A program made the translations under genes and the position numbers. A stretch of 64,000 bases of DNA, taken from contig NZ_CADIJP010000002.1 of assembly GCF_902859725.1 (NCBI RefSeq), forward strand, positions 62,001-126,000. The letters run 5' to 3'. Below, in pieces: positions 1 to 8,690 of this stretch (its first letter is position 1; every line of letters begins with the position of its first letter). The stretch comes from Achromobacter mucicolens. Its GTDB lineage: Bacteria; Pseudomonadota; Gammaproteobacteria; Burkholderiales; Burkholderiaceae_B. The notes below the pieces were generated by a model, which saw only the letters and a list, made by a program, of their open reading frames with translations, ran no database searches and was not told the origin of the DNA.

Positions 1-1193
1 ACGTTGACCCAGTCGCGTGCGCGCGAGTGCAGGCCGTCCTGCGCGCGTTCGTACATTTCCAGGTCGTCGTGGCCCACCACCGAGGTCGGCGCGTTGATGA
101 GCCGGTTGTACATCAGCGTGCGCTCCAGCAGCAGGTCCGGCGCGCCCACCAGGCGGAACGTCCAGGACTCGACCAGCGTGCGGTCGGCGGCGATCGGCTT
201 GAAGATCCGAAGCGTCTGGATCGGCCCCTTGACCATGATGTTGGGGAAGTACACCGTGTTGTGGCGCACGTCGCCCAGGATCGCCTTGGCGCGGTCTTCG
301 CCGTACGCCTGCACCATCGAATCCCAATAGCCCGGGACGCCCGAGTACGACGCGTGGATGGAGTCGGAAACCCCGGTGTGACCGTGCCCGTTTTCCCAGA
401 CGCGGATGCCCATGTTCTCGAAGAACTCGTAGGGCGAGATGAACGGCGCGAACAGCTCGACCGCCATCGGCTTGGGCGTGCCTTCGGGCGCCTGTTCCCA
501 GACCTTGACCGCCGTGCCCGCCGAGGATTCGTGCGCGACCATCGGATGGCAGGTGTCGGTCTGGTTGTCGACCAGCATCTTCCAGTTGCAGCGGTGCATG
601 TAGCGCAGCACGCCGCCGGCGACTTCAAGGCGGCCTTCGGGCGAGCGGTCGACCATGTTGTCCAGCGTCGATAGCGAATCGCCGAAGAATTCCTCGAACG
701 ACTGGCCCTCGGGGTTCAGGCGGCAGAAGACGAAGCCGCGATGGTTGCGCACATCTTTCACGGCGGCCATGCCCTGGCTGGCTTCGCAGTTTTCCAGGCC
801 GGTGTTCTCGTAGCCTTTTTTCAGCGGGATCGACAGCAGGCTGCCGTCCGTCTTGAACGTCCAGGCGTGATAAGGGCAGCGAAAGAACTTGCCCGTGTTG
901 CCGCAGGCCTCGCCCGCGACCATGGTGCCCTTGTGCGGGCAGCGGTTGTGCAGCACGCGCACGCTTTTGTCGCTGTGGCGGACCATCACCACGGGCTGGT
1001 TGCCGACGGTGGTGGTGATGTAGTCGCCCGGGTTGGGCACCTGGCTGTCATGGCCGACATAGACCCAGGTGTTGGCGTACAGGCGTTCCATTTCCAGGTC
1101 GAACAGTTCCTGGTCGATGAAAAGGTCCTTGTGCACCTCGGTGTCGCGGAGCAGCGCGCGGATGGCGTCGGGATTGTCGCGGTATTTGCCCAT
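1..1193 (-). CDS. Rieske aromatic ring-hydroxylating oxygenase, alpha subunit (C-terminus cut by window edge)
   Basis: Large (catalytic) subunit of a Rieske non-haem iron oxygenase; 397 residues are visible and the C-terminus lies outside the window. The Rieske [2Fe-2S] ligands are C85-x-H87 and C106-x2-H109 (CPH ... CPYH). The mononuclear iron site is seen as N210-x2-D213-x2-H216-x4-H221. The ATG at 1193 was chosen because the protein then starts about 85 residues before the Rieske motif, as is normal for the family. It is the last gene of a minus-strand operon, 20 bases after the reductase that should feed it electrons. The substrate cannot be read from sequence; an aromatic or quaternary-amine substrate is possible. 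Family call is firm, substrate unknown. Confidence 0.9.
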   Translation of the reverse strand, partial: MGKYRDNPDAIRALLRDTEVHKDLFIDQELFDLEMERLYANTWVYVGHDSQVPNPGDYITTTVGNQPVVMVRHSDKSVRVLHNRCPHKGTMVAGEACGNTGKFFRCPYHAWTFKTDGSLLSIPLKKGYENTGLENCEASQGMAAVKDVRNHRGFVFCRLNPEGQSFEEFFGDSLSTLDNMVDRSPEGRLEVAGGVLRYMHRCNWKMLVDNQTDTCHPMVAHESSAGTAVKVWEQAPEGTPKPMAVELFAPFISPYEFFENMGIRVWENGHGHTGVSDSIHASYSGVPGYWDSMVQAYGEDRAKAILGDVRHNTVYFPNIMVKGPIQTLRIFKPIAADRTLVESWTFRLVGAPDLLLERTLMYNRLINAPTSVVGHDDLEMYERAQDGLHSRARDWVN

Positions 1194-1213
1194 GGTCGCT
1201 TCCTTGTCGGGGA

Positions 1214-2191
1214 CTACAGGTCCAGCACCAGGCGCGCGGACTTGGCGCGCGAGATGCAGATCTGGATGATCTTGCCGCTCGCCTTCTCGGTGTCGGAAAG
1301 GTAATAGTCGCGGTGGTCGGGCTCGCCTTCCAGCACGGTGGCCTGGCACACGCCGCATTCGCCGCGCTTGCAGTCGACCATCGGGTCGCAGCCTTCTTCC
1401 TCCATGACCTCGACGATGGTCTTGTCGGCGGGAATCGTCAGCACGCGGCCGGACTGGCGCAGTTCGACCTCGAAGGCCTGGTCGCCGGCCTGCGGCGCGG
1501 CCGTCGCAAAAAGCTCGAAATGGATGTGGGCGTCTGGCCAGTGGCGCGCGTGCGCGCCCTGGATGACGGCGTCGATCAGCCCCTTGGGTCCGCAGACGTA
1601 GAGGTGCTGGCGCGGGGTGGCCGACGCCAGCAGCGCCTGCAGGTCGAACCGGCTCGCGGGATCGTCGTCGGCGTGCAGCGTCAGGTCGTCGCCAGCCAGC
1701 GCCTGCAGCTCGGGCAGGAAGGCAAGCTGGTCCTTGCTGCGGCCGCAGTAATGCAGATGGAACGCGCGGCCGGCGGACTTGAGCGCGGCGGCCATGGACG
1801 CAATCGGCGTGATGCCGATGCCGCCCGCAATCAGAATGACCGGCTCGTCGCCGGCGGGCGATTCGTGCAGCGGAAAGTCGTTCTTCGGGCCTTCCACGGT
1901 CAGCACGTCGCCCGCCGACAGCGCGTGCATGTGGCGCGATCCGCCCTGGCTGGTTTCTTCCAGCCGCACGCCCAGGCGGTACTCGGCTGGTTCGGCAAAG
2001 CGTCCGGCCTCGGGCGCCAGCTGCACCAGCGAATAGCAGCGCGGATCGCGCAGGCTGGGGATCGTCACCTTCAGGTGCGCGCCGGGGCCGAAGGCGGGCA
2101 GCGCGCCGCCGTCTTCGCGCGCCAGCCGGAACGAGCGGATCAGCGGCGATTCCTGCCGGACTTCCCGGACGATCAGTTTGAGTGTCTGCAC
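1214..2191 (-). CDS. PDR/VanB-family oxidoreductase (FMN/NAD, C-terminal plant-type 2Fe-2S)
   Basis: Single-chain reductase of 325 residues that should pass electrons from NAD(P)H through flavin and a [2Fe-2S] centre to the adjacent Rieske oxygenase. Order of domains: flavin-binding barrel (about 1-100, with RCYSLVQLAP as the flavin motif), nucleotide-binding domain (about 105-225, with AGGIGITPI near 122-130), and a C-terminal ferredoxin domain (about 235-325) with the CKRGECGVC cluster motif. This domain order is typical of phthalate dioxygenase reductase and VanB. It starts 27 bases after the IorB-like gene stops and ends 20 bases before the oxygenase start, so co-transcription is likely. 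Confidence 0.92.
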   Translation of the reverse strand: MQTLKLIVREVRQESPLIRSFRLAREDGGALPAFGPGAHLKVTIPSLRDPRCYSLVQLAPEAGRFAEPAEYRLGVRLEETSQGGSRHMHALSAGDVLTVEGPKNDFPLHESPAGDEPVILIAGGIGITPIASMAAALKSAGRAFHLHYCGRSKDQLAFLPELQALAGDDLTLHADDDPASRFDLQALLASATPRQHLYVCGPKGLIDAVIQGAHARHWPDAHIHFELFATAAPQAGDQAFEVELRQSGRVLTIPADKTIVEVMEEEGCDPMVDCKRGECGVCQATVLEGEPDHRDYYLSDTEKASGKIIQICISRAKSARLVLDL

Positions 2192-2218
2192 GATGTCTGT
2201 CTCTTTCTGTTGGCGGCC

Positions 2219-3763
2219 TCAGGCGGCCAGTTTTTCCGCAATCTGGCGTTCCATGGGCTCGCACTTCACGTTGGCAAGCGCCGTGTCGCGCAGCGCGCGC
2301 AGCGCGTCGGCGGCATCGGGACGGCCGGCCAGCTGGTCCGCCGCCGCGATGAGCTGCCGGTATTTGCCGCCGCCACGCACATGGGTATCGCTGTAGCCCT
2401 TGACCAGGCGGCGGCAGTTGATGGTCTCGACCGCCAGCGCGTAGTCGCGAGGCGCCAGCCGGGCCACCAGCGCCAGCCACGTTTCCAGTGATTCGGCTTC
2501 GATCTGGTGGCGCAGCGTGCCGCGCCGGAAGCGCCGCATGCCGGCCAGCGTGTACAGCATCAGGAATCCGCCCAGCGTGCCGCTGCGCAGGCGGCGGCCC
2601 TTGCCGAGCCGGCGCTCCACGAAACCGCCGAAGGCCTTGGAGCCCTCCAGCCAGCGGCCCAGCCGCGCCGGCAGCGTGCCGCAGATCTCTTCCAGCCGGG
2701 GGTGCATGAATTCGGTCGTGTCCACGAGCTGGCCGGGACGCGCGCCGACTTCCGAACGCACGCGGTCAAAGCGCGCGCCGCGGGTCTTCAGGTCCGCCAC
2801 GCGGATCACGTCGTCGTACGCCATGGCCGTGGCCACGTAGCGCGCGGCGGCACAAGTCAACGCCCATTGGCGGGCGTCGCCGCCGTGCTGTGCGTCCAGG
2901 TCGCGGATCGCCTTCATCCGGCGCAGGTAGTCTTCGGCGTAGGCCAGGTCCTGGAACTCGATCTGGCGGCGCACGCCCGCGGTCAGCATGGGCTGCGCAC
3001 AGGCCGGAAAGTCGCGGCGGATGGCGTCCAGCAAGGCCTGCGCGCGCGGACTGGCGGCGCGCTCGGGCACGGGCGGAACGGGACGCGCGAGGTCGATGGC
3101 GGCGGGCGCATCCGGCGCCTTGTCGGCCGACTCGAAGCCCAGCGCGAAGGCGCGCAGGCTGGCGTCCACGCCCAGACCCGCGCGCCGCACGGTGGCCTCG
3201 AAGTCGTCACGGGTAAAGGGCAGGGCGCCGCTGCCGGCCACCGCGCCAAAAAGGCTGGCGCTGATGACGCTGCCGGCGCGGTCGGCCAGATCCTGCAGAT
3301 CGAAGCACAGGAAGCGGCGCGATGCGGCGCGTCCCGCTTCCAGCACCTTGTTCGGGTCCGCGATCCCGTTGCCGGGCGCGGACTTTTCGCTGACCGCAAA
3401 GCTGCGGTGCGAAGACGCGATCAGGACCGTGCGTTCGGGCGTCACGAGACCGCGCTGGATGGCGCGGCCGCCTTCCATCAGTTCGGCGGCAACCACCAGG
3501 TCCACGTCGCCCGGCGTGGGCATCAGCGCCAGCGCCGGCTGGCGGCCCGCGCGCTGCACGTCGGCCTCGGGCAGCAGCTCCAGGTAGTAGATCGTGGCGC
3601 CGGTGCGCTGCGCCACGCCCGGCACCGAGGTAGTCTGCGCCCACCAGCCCGCGTGCTCGGCCATGTCGACGATCCAGTCGGCCAGCACGCCGCCGCCCTG
3701 GCCGCCCATGGCCAGGATGGCGATCTTGATGGGGTTGCCTGGTTGCATCACCGCCGCGTTCAT
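2219..3763 (-). CDS. iorB: indolepyruvate ferredoxin oxidoreductase, beta subunit family (long form)
   Basis: Beta (gamma-type) subunit of an aryl-2-oxoacid:ferredoxin oxidoreductase, which decarboxylates arylpyruvates to arylacetyl-CoA together with the alpha subunit encoded just upstream. The N-terminus has the family signature AILAMGGQGGGVLADWI (about residues 14-30), and SVPGVAQRTGATIYY follows. At 514 residues it is much longer than archaeal IorB (about 200); the extra C-terminal half resembles the DUF6537 extension known in proteobacterial aerobes. It starts 13 bases after the alpha-subunit gene ends. The physiological arylpyruvate is unknown. Confidence 0.85.
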   Translation of the reverse strand: MNAAVMQPGNPIKIAILAMGGQGGGVLADWIVDMAEHAGWWAQTTSVPGVAQRTGATIYYLELLPEADVQRAGRQPALALMPTPGDVDLVVAAELMEGGRAIQRGLVTPERTVLIASSHRSFAVSEKSAPGNGIADPNKVLEAGRAASRRFLCFDLQDLADRAGSVISASLFGAVAGSGALPFTRDDFEATVRRAGLGVDASLRAFALGFESADKAPDAPAAIDLARPVPPVPERAASPRAQALLDAIRRDFPACAQPMLTAGVRRQIEFQDLAYAEDYLRRMKAIRDLDAQHGGDARQWALTCAAARYVATAMAYDDVIRVADLKTRGARFDRVRSEVGARPGQLVDTTEFMHPRLEEICGTLPARLGRWLEGSKAFGGFVERRLGKGRRLRSGTLGGFLMLYTLAGMRRFRRGTLRHQIEAESLETWLALVARLAPRDYALAVETINCRRLVKGYSDTHVRGGGKYRQLIAAADQLAGRPDAADALRALRDTALANVKCEPMERQIAEKLAA

Positions 3764-3776
3764 GGTGCTGGGTTCC

Positions 3777-6008
3777 TCAAAGGGCGTCGTGCGCCAGGCG
3801 CGCCGCGCGGCGCCGTTGCAGAAAGCCGATCACCGCGCCGCGCAGGCGCGCCACGAAGCGGTCGGCGCCGGTCGGGTTGTGGATGATGTCGGCGCGGTAG
3901 AACGACGGGCACAGCACGGCCGCATGCGCGACCTCGCCACAGTTGCCGCAGCCCACGCAGCTGCTTTCCACGTGCGCGACCGGATCTTCCTTGAGCGGGT
4001 CGCCGCTGTCCTTGACCGTCAGCGACGGGCAGCCGGACAGCCGGATACAGGCGTGGTCGCCCGTGCAGACATCCGGGTCCACGCCAAAGCGTTCCTTCAC
4101 GACCCGCTTGCCCTCCTTGACCGCCTTGTTGAAGAGCGGCTTCACGCGCCGCTGCTTGTTCAGCATGCATTCGGACTGCGCGATGATGACCTTGGGACCC
4201 TTGATGTCGGTGGTCAGCGCCTCTTCGATGGTGGCGCGCACCTTGGCGACGTCGTAGGTCCTGTCCAGCGTGCGCACCCACTTCACGCCCACGCCGCGCA
4301 CGGCCTGATCGATCGGGTTGTTGGTCGAGCGGTCTGGGTTGTCGGCGCGCGAGGACAGGATGTCCTGCCCGCCGGTGGCCGAAGCGTAGAAGTTGTCGAC
4401 GATGACGATGACGCCGTCGTATTTGTTGAACACGGCGTTGCCGATGCCGGACGCCAGCCCGTTATGCCAGAAGCCGCCGTCGCCCATGATGGATATGGGC
4501 CGCTTGGCGGCCGGCACGTTGAACGCGGCCGCGCTGGAGGCGCCCAGGCCGTAGCCCATCGTCGTGGCGCCCAGGTTGAAGGGCGGCAGGATGGAAAACA
4601 GGTGGCAGCCGATGTCGCACGAGATATGGTGCTGGCCCAGCGTTTCCTGCGCCAGCGTCAGCGCCGAAAAGATCGGCCGCTCCGGACAGCCCGTACAGAA
4701 GCCAGCAGGCCGCGGCGGCACCACGGCCGCCAGGCCTTCGACGTGCTTGTGGAAGGTGATGGGCTGCTCGGCGGGGCGTGCGGGTTTGGGCCGCGATACT
4801 TCGGTGATCGTGAGCTGCGGTTCAGCCGGGGCTTGCGCCTGGTCATCCGCCGCCGCCGCCGGATGCGTCTGCAGCGATTCCGGCCGGTTGCGCTTGAGGA
4901 ATTCGCGCAGGCCGTCGCGCATGACCTGCGTCGTGTATTCCCCGGCCATCGGCAAGACGTCCTTGCCGGACAAGCGTGTGTCCACCCCCGCGCGGCGCAG
5001 CACCGCGTGCAGGTTCTGCTCGATGTAGTCGGGCTGGCCTTCCTCTAGCAGCAGCACGGCGCGCTTGCCGCGGCAGAAGTCGATGACCTCATCCTCGATG
5101 ACGGGGTAGGTCACATTCATGACGTACAGCGGGATGCGGCTGTTGCCGAAGTTGTCCGCCAGGCCCAGGAGCTGCAGCGCGCGAATCACGCCGTTGTACA
5201 GGCCGCCCTGCAGGATCAGTCCGATATCGTCCTGCTCGCCGTCGAAGTGTTCGTTGAGCCGGTGTTCCTTGATGTAGCGGATGGCCGCGGGCCAGCGCTC
5301 CTTGATCTTTTCCTGTTCGTGCAGGAACGACGCCGGCGGCAGCACGATACGGCTTGTGTCGCGCGCCGGGTTTTCCAGCGCCTCGGCCAGGCTGAAGGCC
5401 GGGCGCTTGTTTTCCTTGGCGATGAAGCGCCCGTGCACATGGCAGCCGCGAATGCGCAGTTGCAGCATCACGGGCGTCTTGCTGGCCTCGGACAGCGCAA
5501 AGCCGTCTTCCACCGCCTTGACCATGCTTTCCAGATTTGGACGCGGGTCCAGCAGCCAGATCTGCGACTTCATGGCGAATGCGTGCGACCGTTCCTGCAT
5601 GATCGACGAGCCTTCACCGTAGTCTTCGCCCACGATGACCAGCGCGCCGCCCGTGACGCCGCCCGAGGCCAGGTTGGCCAGCGCGTCGGACGCGACGTTG
5701 GTGCCCACCGTGGATTTCCAGGTGACGGCGCCGCGGATAGGGTACATGACGGAGGCCGACAGCGTGGCCGCGGCCGTGGCTTCCGAGGCGCTGGCCTCGA
5801 AGTGCACACCCAGTTCCTGCAGGATGTCGTTGGCGTCGGCCAGCACGTCCATCAGATGCGAGATCGGCGACCCCTGATAGCCGGCCACGTAGCCCACGCC
5901 CGATTGCAGCAGCGCCTTCGTGACGGCAAGAATCCCTTCGCCGCGAAATTCCTCGCCCGCGCCGATGCGCAGCTGCTGGACTTCTTTCTTGAAAGATCTT
6001 TCCGCCAT
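3777..6008 (-). CDS. iorA: indolepyruvate ferredoxin oxidoreductase, alpha subunit (TPP enzyme)
   Basis: Thiamine-diphosphate subunit (743 residues) of the arylpyruvate oxidoreductase. The N-terminal pyrimidine-binding half contains GYVAGYQGSPISHLMDVL. The TPP/Mg motif GDGGFWHNGL and its partner IVIVDNFYAS are in the C-terminal half. Iron-sulphur ligands follow: CTGDHACIRLSGC and, near the C-terminus, CVGCGNCGEVAHAAVLC. CTGCPERP is the usual interdomain cysteine motif. It is the first gene of the minus-strand operon and is preceded by a strong sigma70-like promoter (6095-6123). A divergent MarR gene lies upstream and is the likely regulator. Confidence 0.9.
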   Translation of the reverse strand: MAERSFKKEVQQLRIGAGEEFRGEGILAVTKALLQSGVGYVAGYQGSPISHLMDVLADANDILQELGVHFEASASEATAAATLSASVMYPIRGAVTWKSTVGTNVASDALANLASGGVTGGALVIVGEDYGEGSSIMQERSHAFAMKSQIWLLDPRPNLESMVKAVEDGFALSEASKTPVMLQLRIRGCHVHGRFIAKENKRPAFSLAEALENPARDTSRIVLPPASFLHEQEKIKERWPAAIRYIKEHRLNEHFDGEQDDIGLILQGGLYNGVIRALQLLGLADNFGNSRIPLYVMNVTYPVIEDEVIDFCRGKRAVLLLEEGQPDYIEQNLHAVLRRAGVDTRLSGKDVLPMAGEYTTQVMRDGLREFLKRNRPESLQTHPAAAADDQAQAPAEPQLTITEVSRPKPARPAEQPITFHKHVEGLAAVVPPRPAGFCTGCPERPIFSALTLAQETLGQHHISCDIGCHLFSILPPFNLGATTMGYGLGASSAAAFNVPAAKRPISIMGDGGFWHNGLASGIGNAVFNKYDGVIVIVDNFYASATGGQDILSSRADNPDRSTNNPIDQAVRGVGVKWVRTLDRTYDVAKVRATIEEALTTDIKGPKVIIAQSECMLNKQRRVKPLFNKAVKEGKRVVKERFGVDPDVCTGDHACIRLSGCPSLTVKDSGDPLKEDPVAHVESSCVGCGNCGEVAHAAVLCPSFYRADIIHNPTGADRFVARLRGAVIGFLQRRRAARLAHDAL

Positions 6009-6094
6009 CTGGATCCCTTACGCGGACCCGGTCGGGTCCTTAATCCGTGCTGCCGTGCAGCATCGTCCTGCCACGAAAACATCGCCTGAAAAAT

Positions 6095-6123
6095 ACTTTA
6101 GGAGTCAACGTTTTAGCTGTCAA
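6095..6123 (-). promoter_or_regulatory. sigma70-type promoter of the iorA operon
   Basis: On the minus strand a perfect TTGACA (6123-6118) is followed, after exactly 17 bases, by TAAAGT (6100-6095). The leader to the iorA ATG would be about 80 bases. The surrounding 100 bases are much more A/T-rich than the rest of the window, as expected of a promoter. Not tested for transcription. Confidence 0.7.
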
Positions 6124-6131
6124 TAAAAAAG

Positions 6132-6143
6132 ATGAAATTTCAT
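6132..6143. promoter_or_regulatory. 12-bp perfect palindrome, candidate MarR operator
   Basis: ATGAAATTTCAT is a perfect palindrome sitting directly upstream of the iorA -35 box, in the 367-base divergent region between iorA and the MarR-family gene. Length and symmetry suit a MarR dimer. A second short palindrome, GTATATAC, lies at 6177-6184. Assignment to the MarR protein is inference from position only. The rest of 6009-6375 holds no gene that I can support. Confidence 0.35.
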
Positions 6144-6375
6144 GGAAATCAAAAAATATCACGCTAAAACAAGGGTGTATATACTGGTTGTTCTCTAGGT
6201 TTTTGACGGATTCGGAGCGCTGTAATGGTGCAAAAACGGGTTGCGATTTGGGGTATACCCTGTGCTGCGCAACAGCATTGCGGTACATCATGGCGCGCGG
6301 CTGCGCCGTCGTGGTGCAATGCGCCTTTCGGTGAAGGGGCGGGTCTTGGAAACCGGTGCGTGGGAGCAAACCAAC

Positions 6376-6873
6376 ATGCGGCCAGATAATCCACGCGGGG
6401 CGCGCGCGGCAGCGGCGGGCCCGCGGTTCGTCGACGGCTACCTGGCCTACTTGCTCGCGCAGGCCAGCCAGCGCATCTCGGCGGAATTCCATCAACAGGT
6501 CAAGGCCGCCGGATTGTCCGTGACCGAATGGCGCGTGCTGGCCAGTCTTCAGGGCAGCGCCGGCGAAACCATCGGCAGCCTGGCGGTGCTGGCCATCACC
6601 AAGCAGCCCACGCTCAGCAAGGTCGTGCAGCGCATGGAAGCCGACGGGCTGGTGGCCCGCACCGGCGTTCGCGCCGACCGACGCCAGACGCGCGTCTGCA
6701 TCACGGCCAAGGGTTCAAACCTCATCGGCGGGCTGTGCGAACAGGCCTTGCAGCATCAAAAGGCCGTGCTCGCGCCCTTCGGCGAAGCCAAGGCCGCGAT
6801 GCTGATCGAAATGCTCGATGTCCTGATGACCGAGCACGTGCCGCTGGAACTGCCCATCGACACGGACGAATGA
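6376..6873 (+). CDS. MarR-family transcriptional regulator
   Basis: A 165-residue winged-helix regulator. The recognition-helix region reads AITKQPTLSKVVQRMEADG and the wing RTGVRADRRQTRVCIT, both typical of MarR proteins. The ATG at 6376 is chosen because GGGAG lies 9 bases upstream; an in-frame reading extends further 5' but has no family similarity and runs into the promoter region. It is divergent from the iorAB-reductase-oxygenase operon, so it probably controls that operon in response to an aromatic ligand. Autoregulation is also likely given the shared intergenic region. Confidence 0.85.
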   Translation: MRPDNPRGARAAAAGPRFVDGYLAYLLAQASQRISAEFHQQVKAAGLSVTEWRVLASLQGSAGETIGSLAVLAITKQPTLSKVVQRMEADGLVARTGVRADRRQTRVCITAKGSNLIGGLCEQALQHQKAVLAPFGEAKAAMLIEMLDVLMTEHVPLELPIDTDE

Positions 6874-7060
6874 CTCCTTCCGTTGCAAGCACGCACTCGA
6901 ACATCGTTCGGTCCGATTATTTCGTTACATGCTTATGCGTCCCTGATTGCCCGCTCCCTCTGAAAACCCCCTCCGGTACGCACAAACCCTGAATTGACGC
7001 GGGTCTCGCCGGTAGGCACACTCGCGCCGGTATTCAGACTACTGTCAGGAGTTGACACTT

Positions 7061-8632
7061 ATGCGCCGCACTTTGATTGCTATCGCGATCGCCGCCGCCG
7101 TGGCAGTGCCCTCGATCGGGCAAGCCAAGACCTTCCGTTGGGCCGCTCAGGGCGACATCCTCACGTTCGATCCGCACTCGCAAAACGAGGGCATGACGAT
7201 CGCCGCCAACAGCTACATCTACGAGCCGCTGGTCGACTACGACAAGTCCTTCAAGGTGTCGCCGCGTCTGGCCACGGAATGGGAGCAGGTGTCGCCCACG
7301 CTGTATCGCTTCAAGCTGCGCCCCAACGTCAAGTTCCATGACGGCGCCGCGTTCACCGCCGACGACGTGGTGTTCTCGATTCACCGCGCCATGGCGCCCA
7401 CGTCCAACTACAAGGCCTACACCACCGGCATCAAGGAAGCGCGCAAGATCGACGACCTGACGGTCGAGATCGAAACCTCTGCGCCCAACCCCGTGCTGCT
7501 GCGCCAGCTGACCAACGTGTTCATCATGAACAAGGCCTGGTCCGAAAAGAACAACATCGCCAAGCCGCAGGATTTCGTCAACAAGGAAGAAACCTACGGC
7601 GCGCGCAACACCAACGGCACCGGTCCCTACAAGCTCAAGAGCCGCGAAGTCGACGTGCGCACGGTCTTCGAGGAAAACAAGGACTGGTGGAACAAGGCCG
7701 GCAAGGTCGGCAACGTGACCGAAGTCGTCTTCACGCCGATCAAGCAGAACGCCACGCGCACCGCCGCGCTGTTGTCCGGCGAGATCGACTTCGTGCTGGA
7801 TCCGGCCGCGCAAGACCTGGACCGCCTGCGCCAGTCGCAGAAGGTCGTCGAGGGCAACGAATACCGCACCATCTACCTGGGCCTGGACCAGAAGCGTCCG
7901 GAGCTGCAGTACTCCAACATCAAGGGCAAGAACCCGTTCCAGGACGTCCGCGTGCGCGAAGCGCTGTACCGCGCCATCGACGTCGACGCCATCAAGCGCG
8001 CCGTGATGCGCGGCCTGTCGGCGCCCACCGGCACGATGATCGCGCCGCAGGTGCATGGCTGGACCGAATCGCTGCACAAGCGCGTGCCTTACGATCCCGA
8101 AAAGGCCCGCGCCCTGCTGAAGGAGGCCGGCTACGACGGCACGCTGAATTTCACGCTGGACTGCCCGAACAACCGCTACATCAACGATGAAGCCATCTGT
8201 CAGGCCGTCGTCGGCATGTGGGCCAAGGTCGGCGTCAAGGCCACCATGAACGCCATGCCGCGGTCCACCTACTTCCCGAAGGTGCAGTCGTTCGACACCA
8301 GTGCCTACCTGTTCGGCTGGGGCGTGCCCACGTTCGACGCCATGTACACGCTGCAGAACCTGATCCGCACCAAGGGCGAGGGCGCGGACGGCATGTACAA
8401 CCTGGGCAACTACAGCAACAAGGAACTGGACGTCATCATCGACCGGATCAAGACCGAGACCGATCCGAAGAAGCGCGACGCCGACATCATCACCGTGCTG
8501 GAAGGGCACGCCAAGGACTTCGGGCACATCCCGCTGCATGACCAGGTCATCCCCTGGGCCATGCGCAAGAACGTCACGGTCATCCACCGTGCCGACAACC
8601 GCCTCGTTGCCGATTGGGTCAAGGTTGACTGA
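7061..8632 (+). CDS. ABC transporter substrate-binding protein, family 5 (DppA/OppA type)
   Basis: Periplasmic binding protein of 523 residues for a peptide, opine or nickel-type importer. It has a classic signal peptide (MRRTLIAIAIAAAVAVPSIGQA, cleavage about residue 22). The family-5 signature RFKLRPNVKFHDGAAFTADDVVFS is present in the N-lobe. The ATG at 7061 is preceded by AGGAG with a 9-base gap; a TTG three codons upstream is rejected because it would precede the basic n-region without benefit. It leads a five-gene operon and is separated from the permease genes by a terminator-like hairpin, which would keep binding-protein mRNA in excess. Confidence 0.92.
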   Translation: MRRTLIAIAIAAAVAVPSIGQAKTFRWAAQGDILTFDPHSQNEGMTIAANSYIYEPLVDYDKSFKVSPRLATEWEQVSPTLYRFKLRPNVKFHDGAAFTADDVVFSIHRAMAPTSNYKAYTTGIKEARKIDDLTVEIETSAPNPVLLRQLTNVFIMNKAWSEKNNIAKPQDFVNKEETYGARNTNGTGPYKLKSREVDVRTVFEENKDWWNKAGKVGNVTEVVFTPIKQNATRTAALLSGEIDFVLDPAAQDLDRLRQSQKVVEGNEYRTIYLGLDQKRPELQYSNIKGKNPFQDVRVREALYRAIDVDAIKRAVMRGLSAPTGTMIAPQVHGWTESLHKRVPYDPEKARALLKEAGYDGTLNFTLDCPNNRYINDEAICQAVVGMWAKVGVKATMNAMPRSTYFPKVQSFDTSAYLFGWGVPTFDAMYTLQNLIRTKGEGADGMYNLGNYSNKELDVIIDRIKTETDPKKRDADIITVLEGHAKDFGHIPLHDQVIPWAMRKNVTVIHRADNRLVADWVKVD

Positions 8633-8644
8633 TCCAGGCTAACC

Positions 8645-8683
8645 AGACGGCGGGACCTACCCGGTTCCGCCGTCTTGCTTTTC
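8645..8683 (+). terminator. hairpin between binding-protein and permease genes (partial terminator)
   Basis: AGACGGCGG (8645-8653) pairs perfectly with CCGCCGTCT (8667-8675), followed by TGCTTTTCT. This is a Rho-independent-like structure with a short, interrupted T tract. In ABC operons such intercistronic hairpins reduce read-through and protect the upstream binding-protein mRNA. Confidence 0.5.
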
Positions 8684-8690
8684 TCCGCCT

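Noticed and set aside
6085-6210. A/T-rich stretch as possible horizontally acquired DNA
   Set aside because: It is only about 120 bases, sits in a divergent promoter region and contains a consensus promoter and palindrome, which explain its composition.
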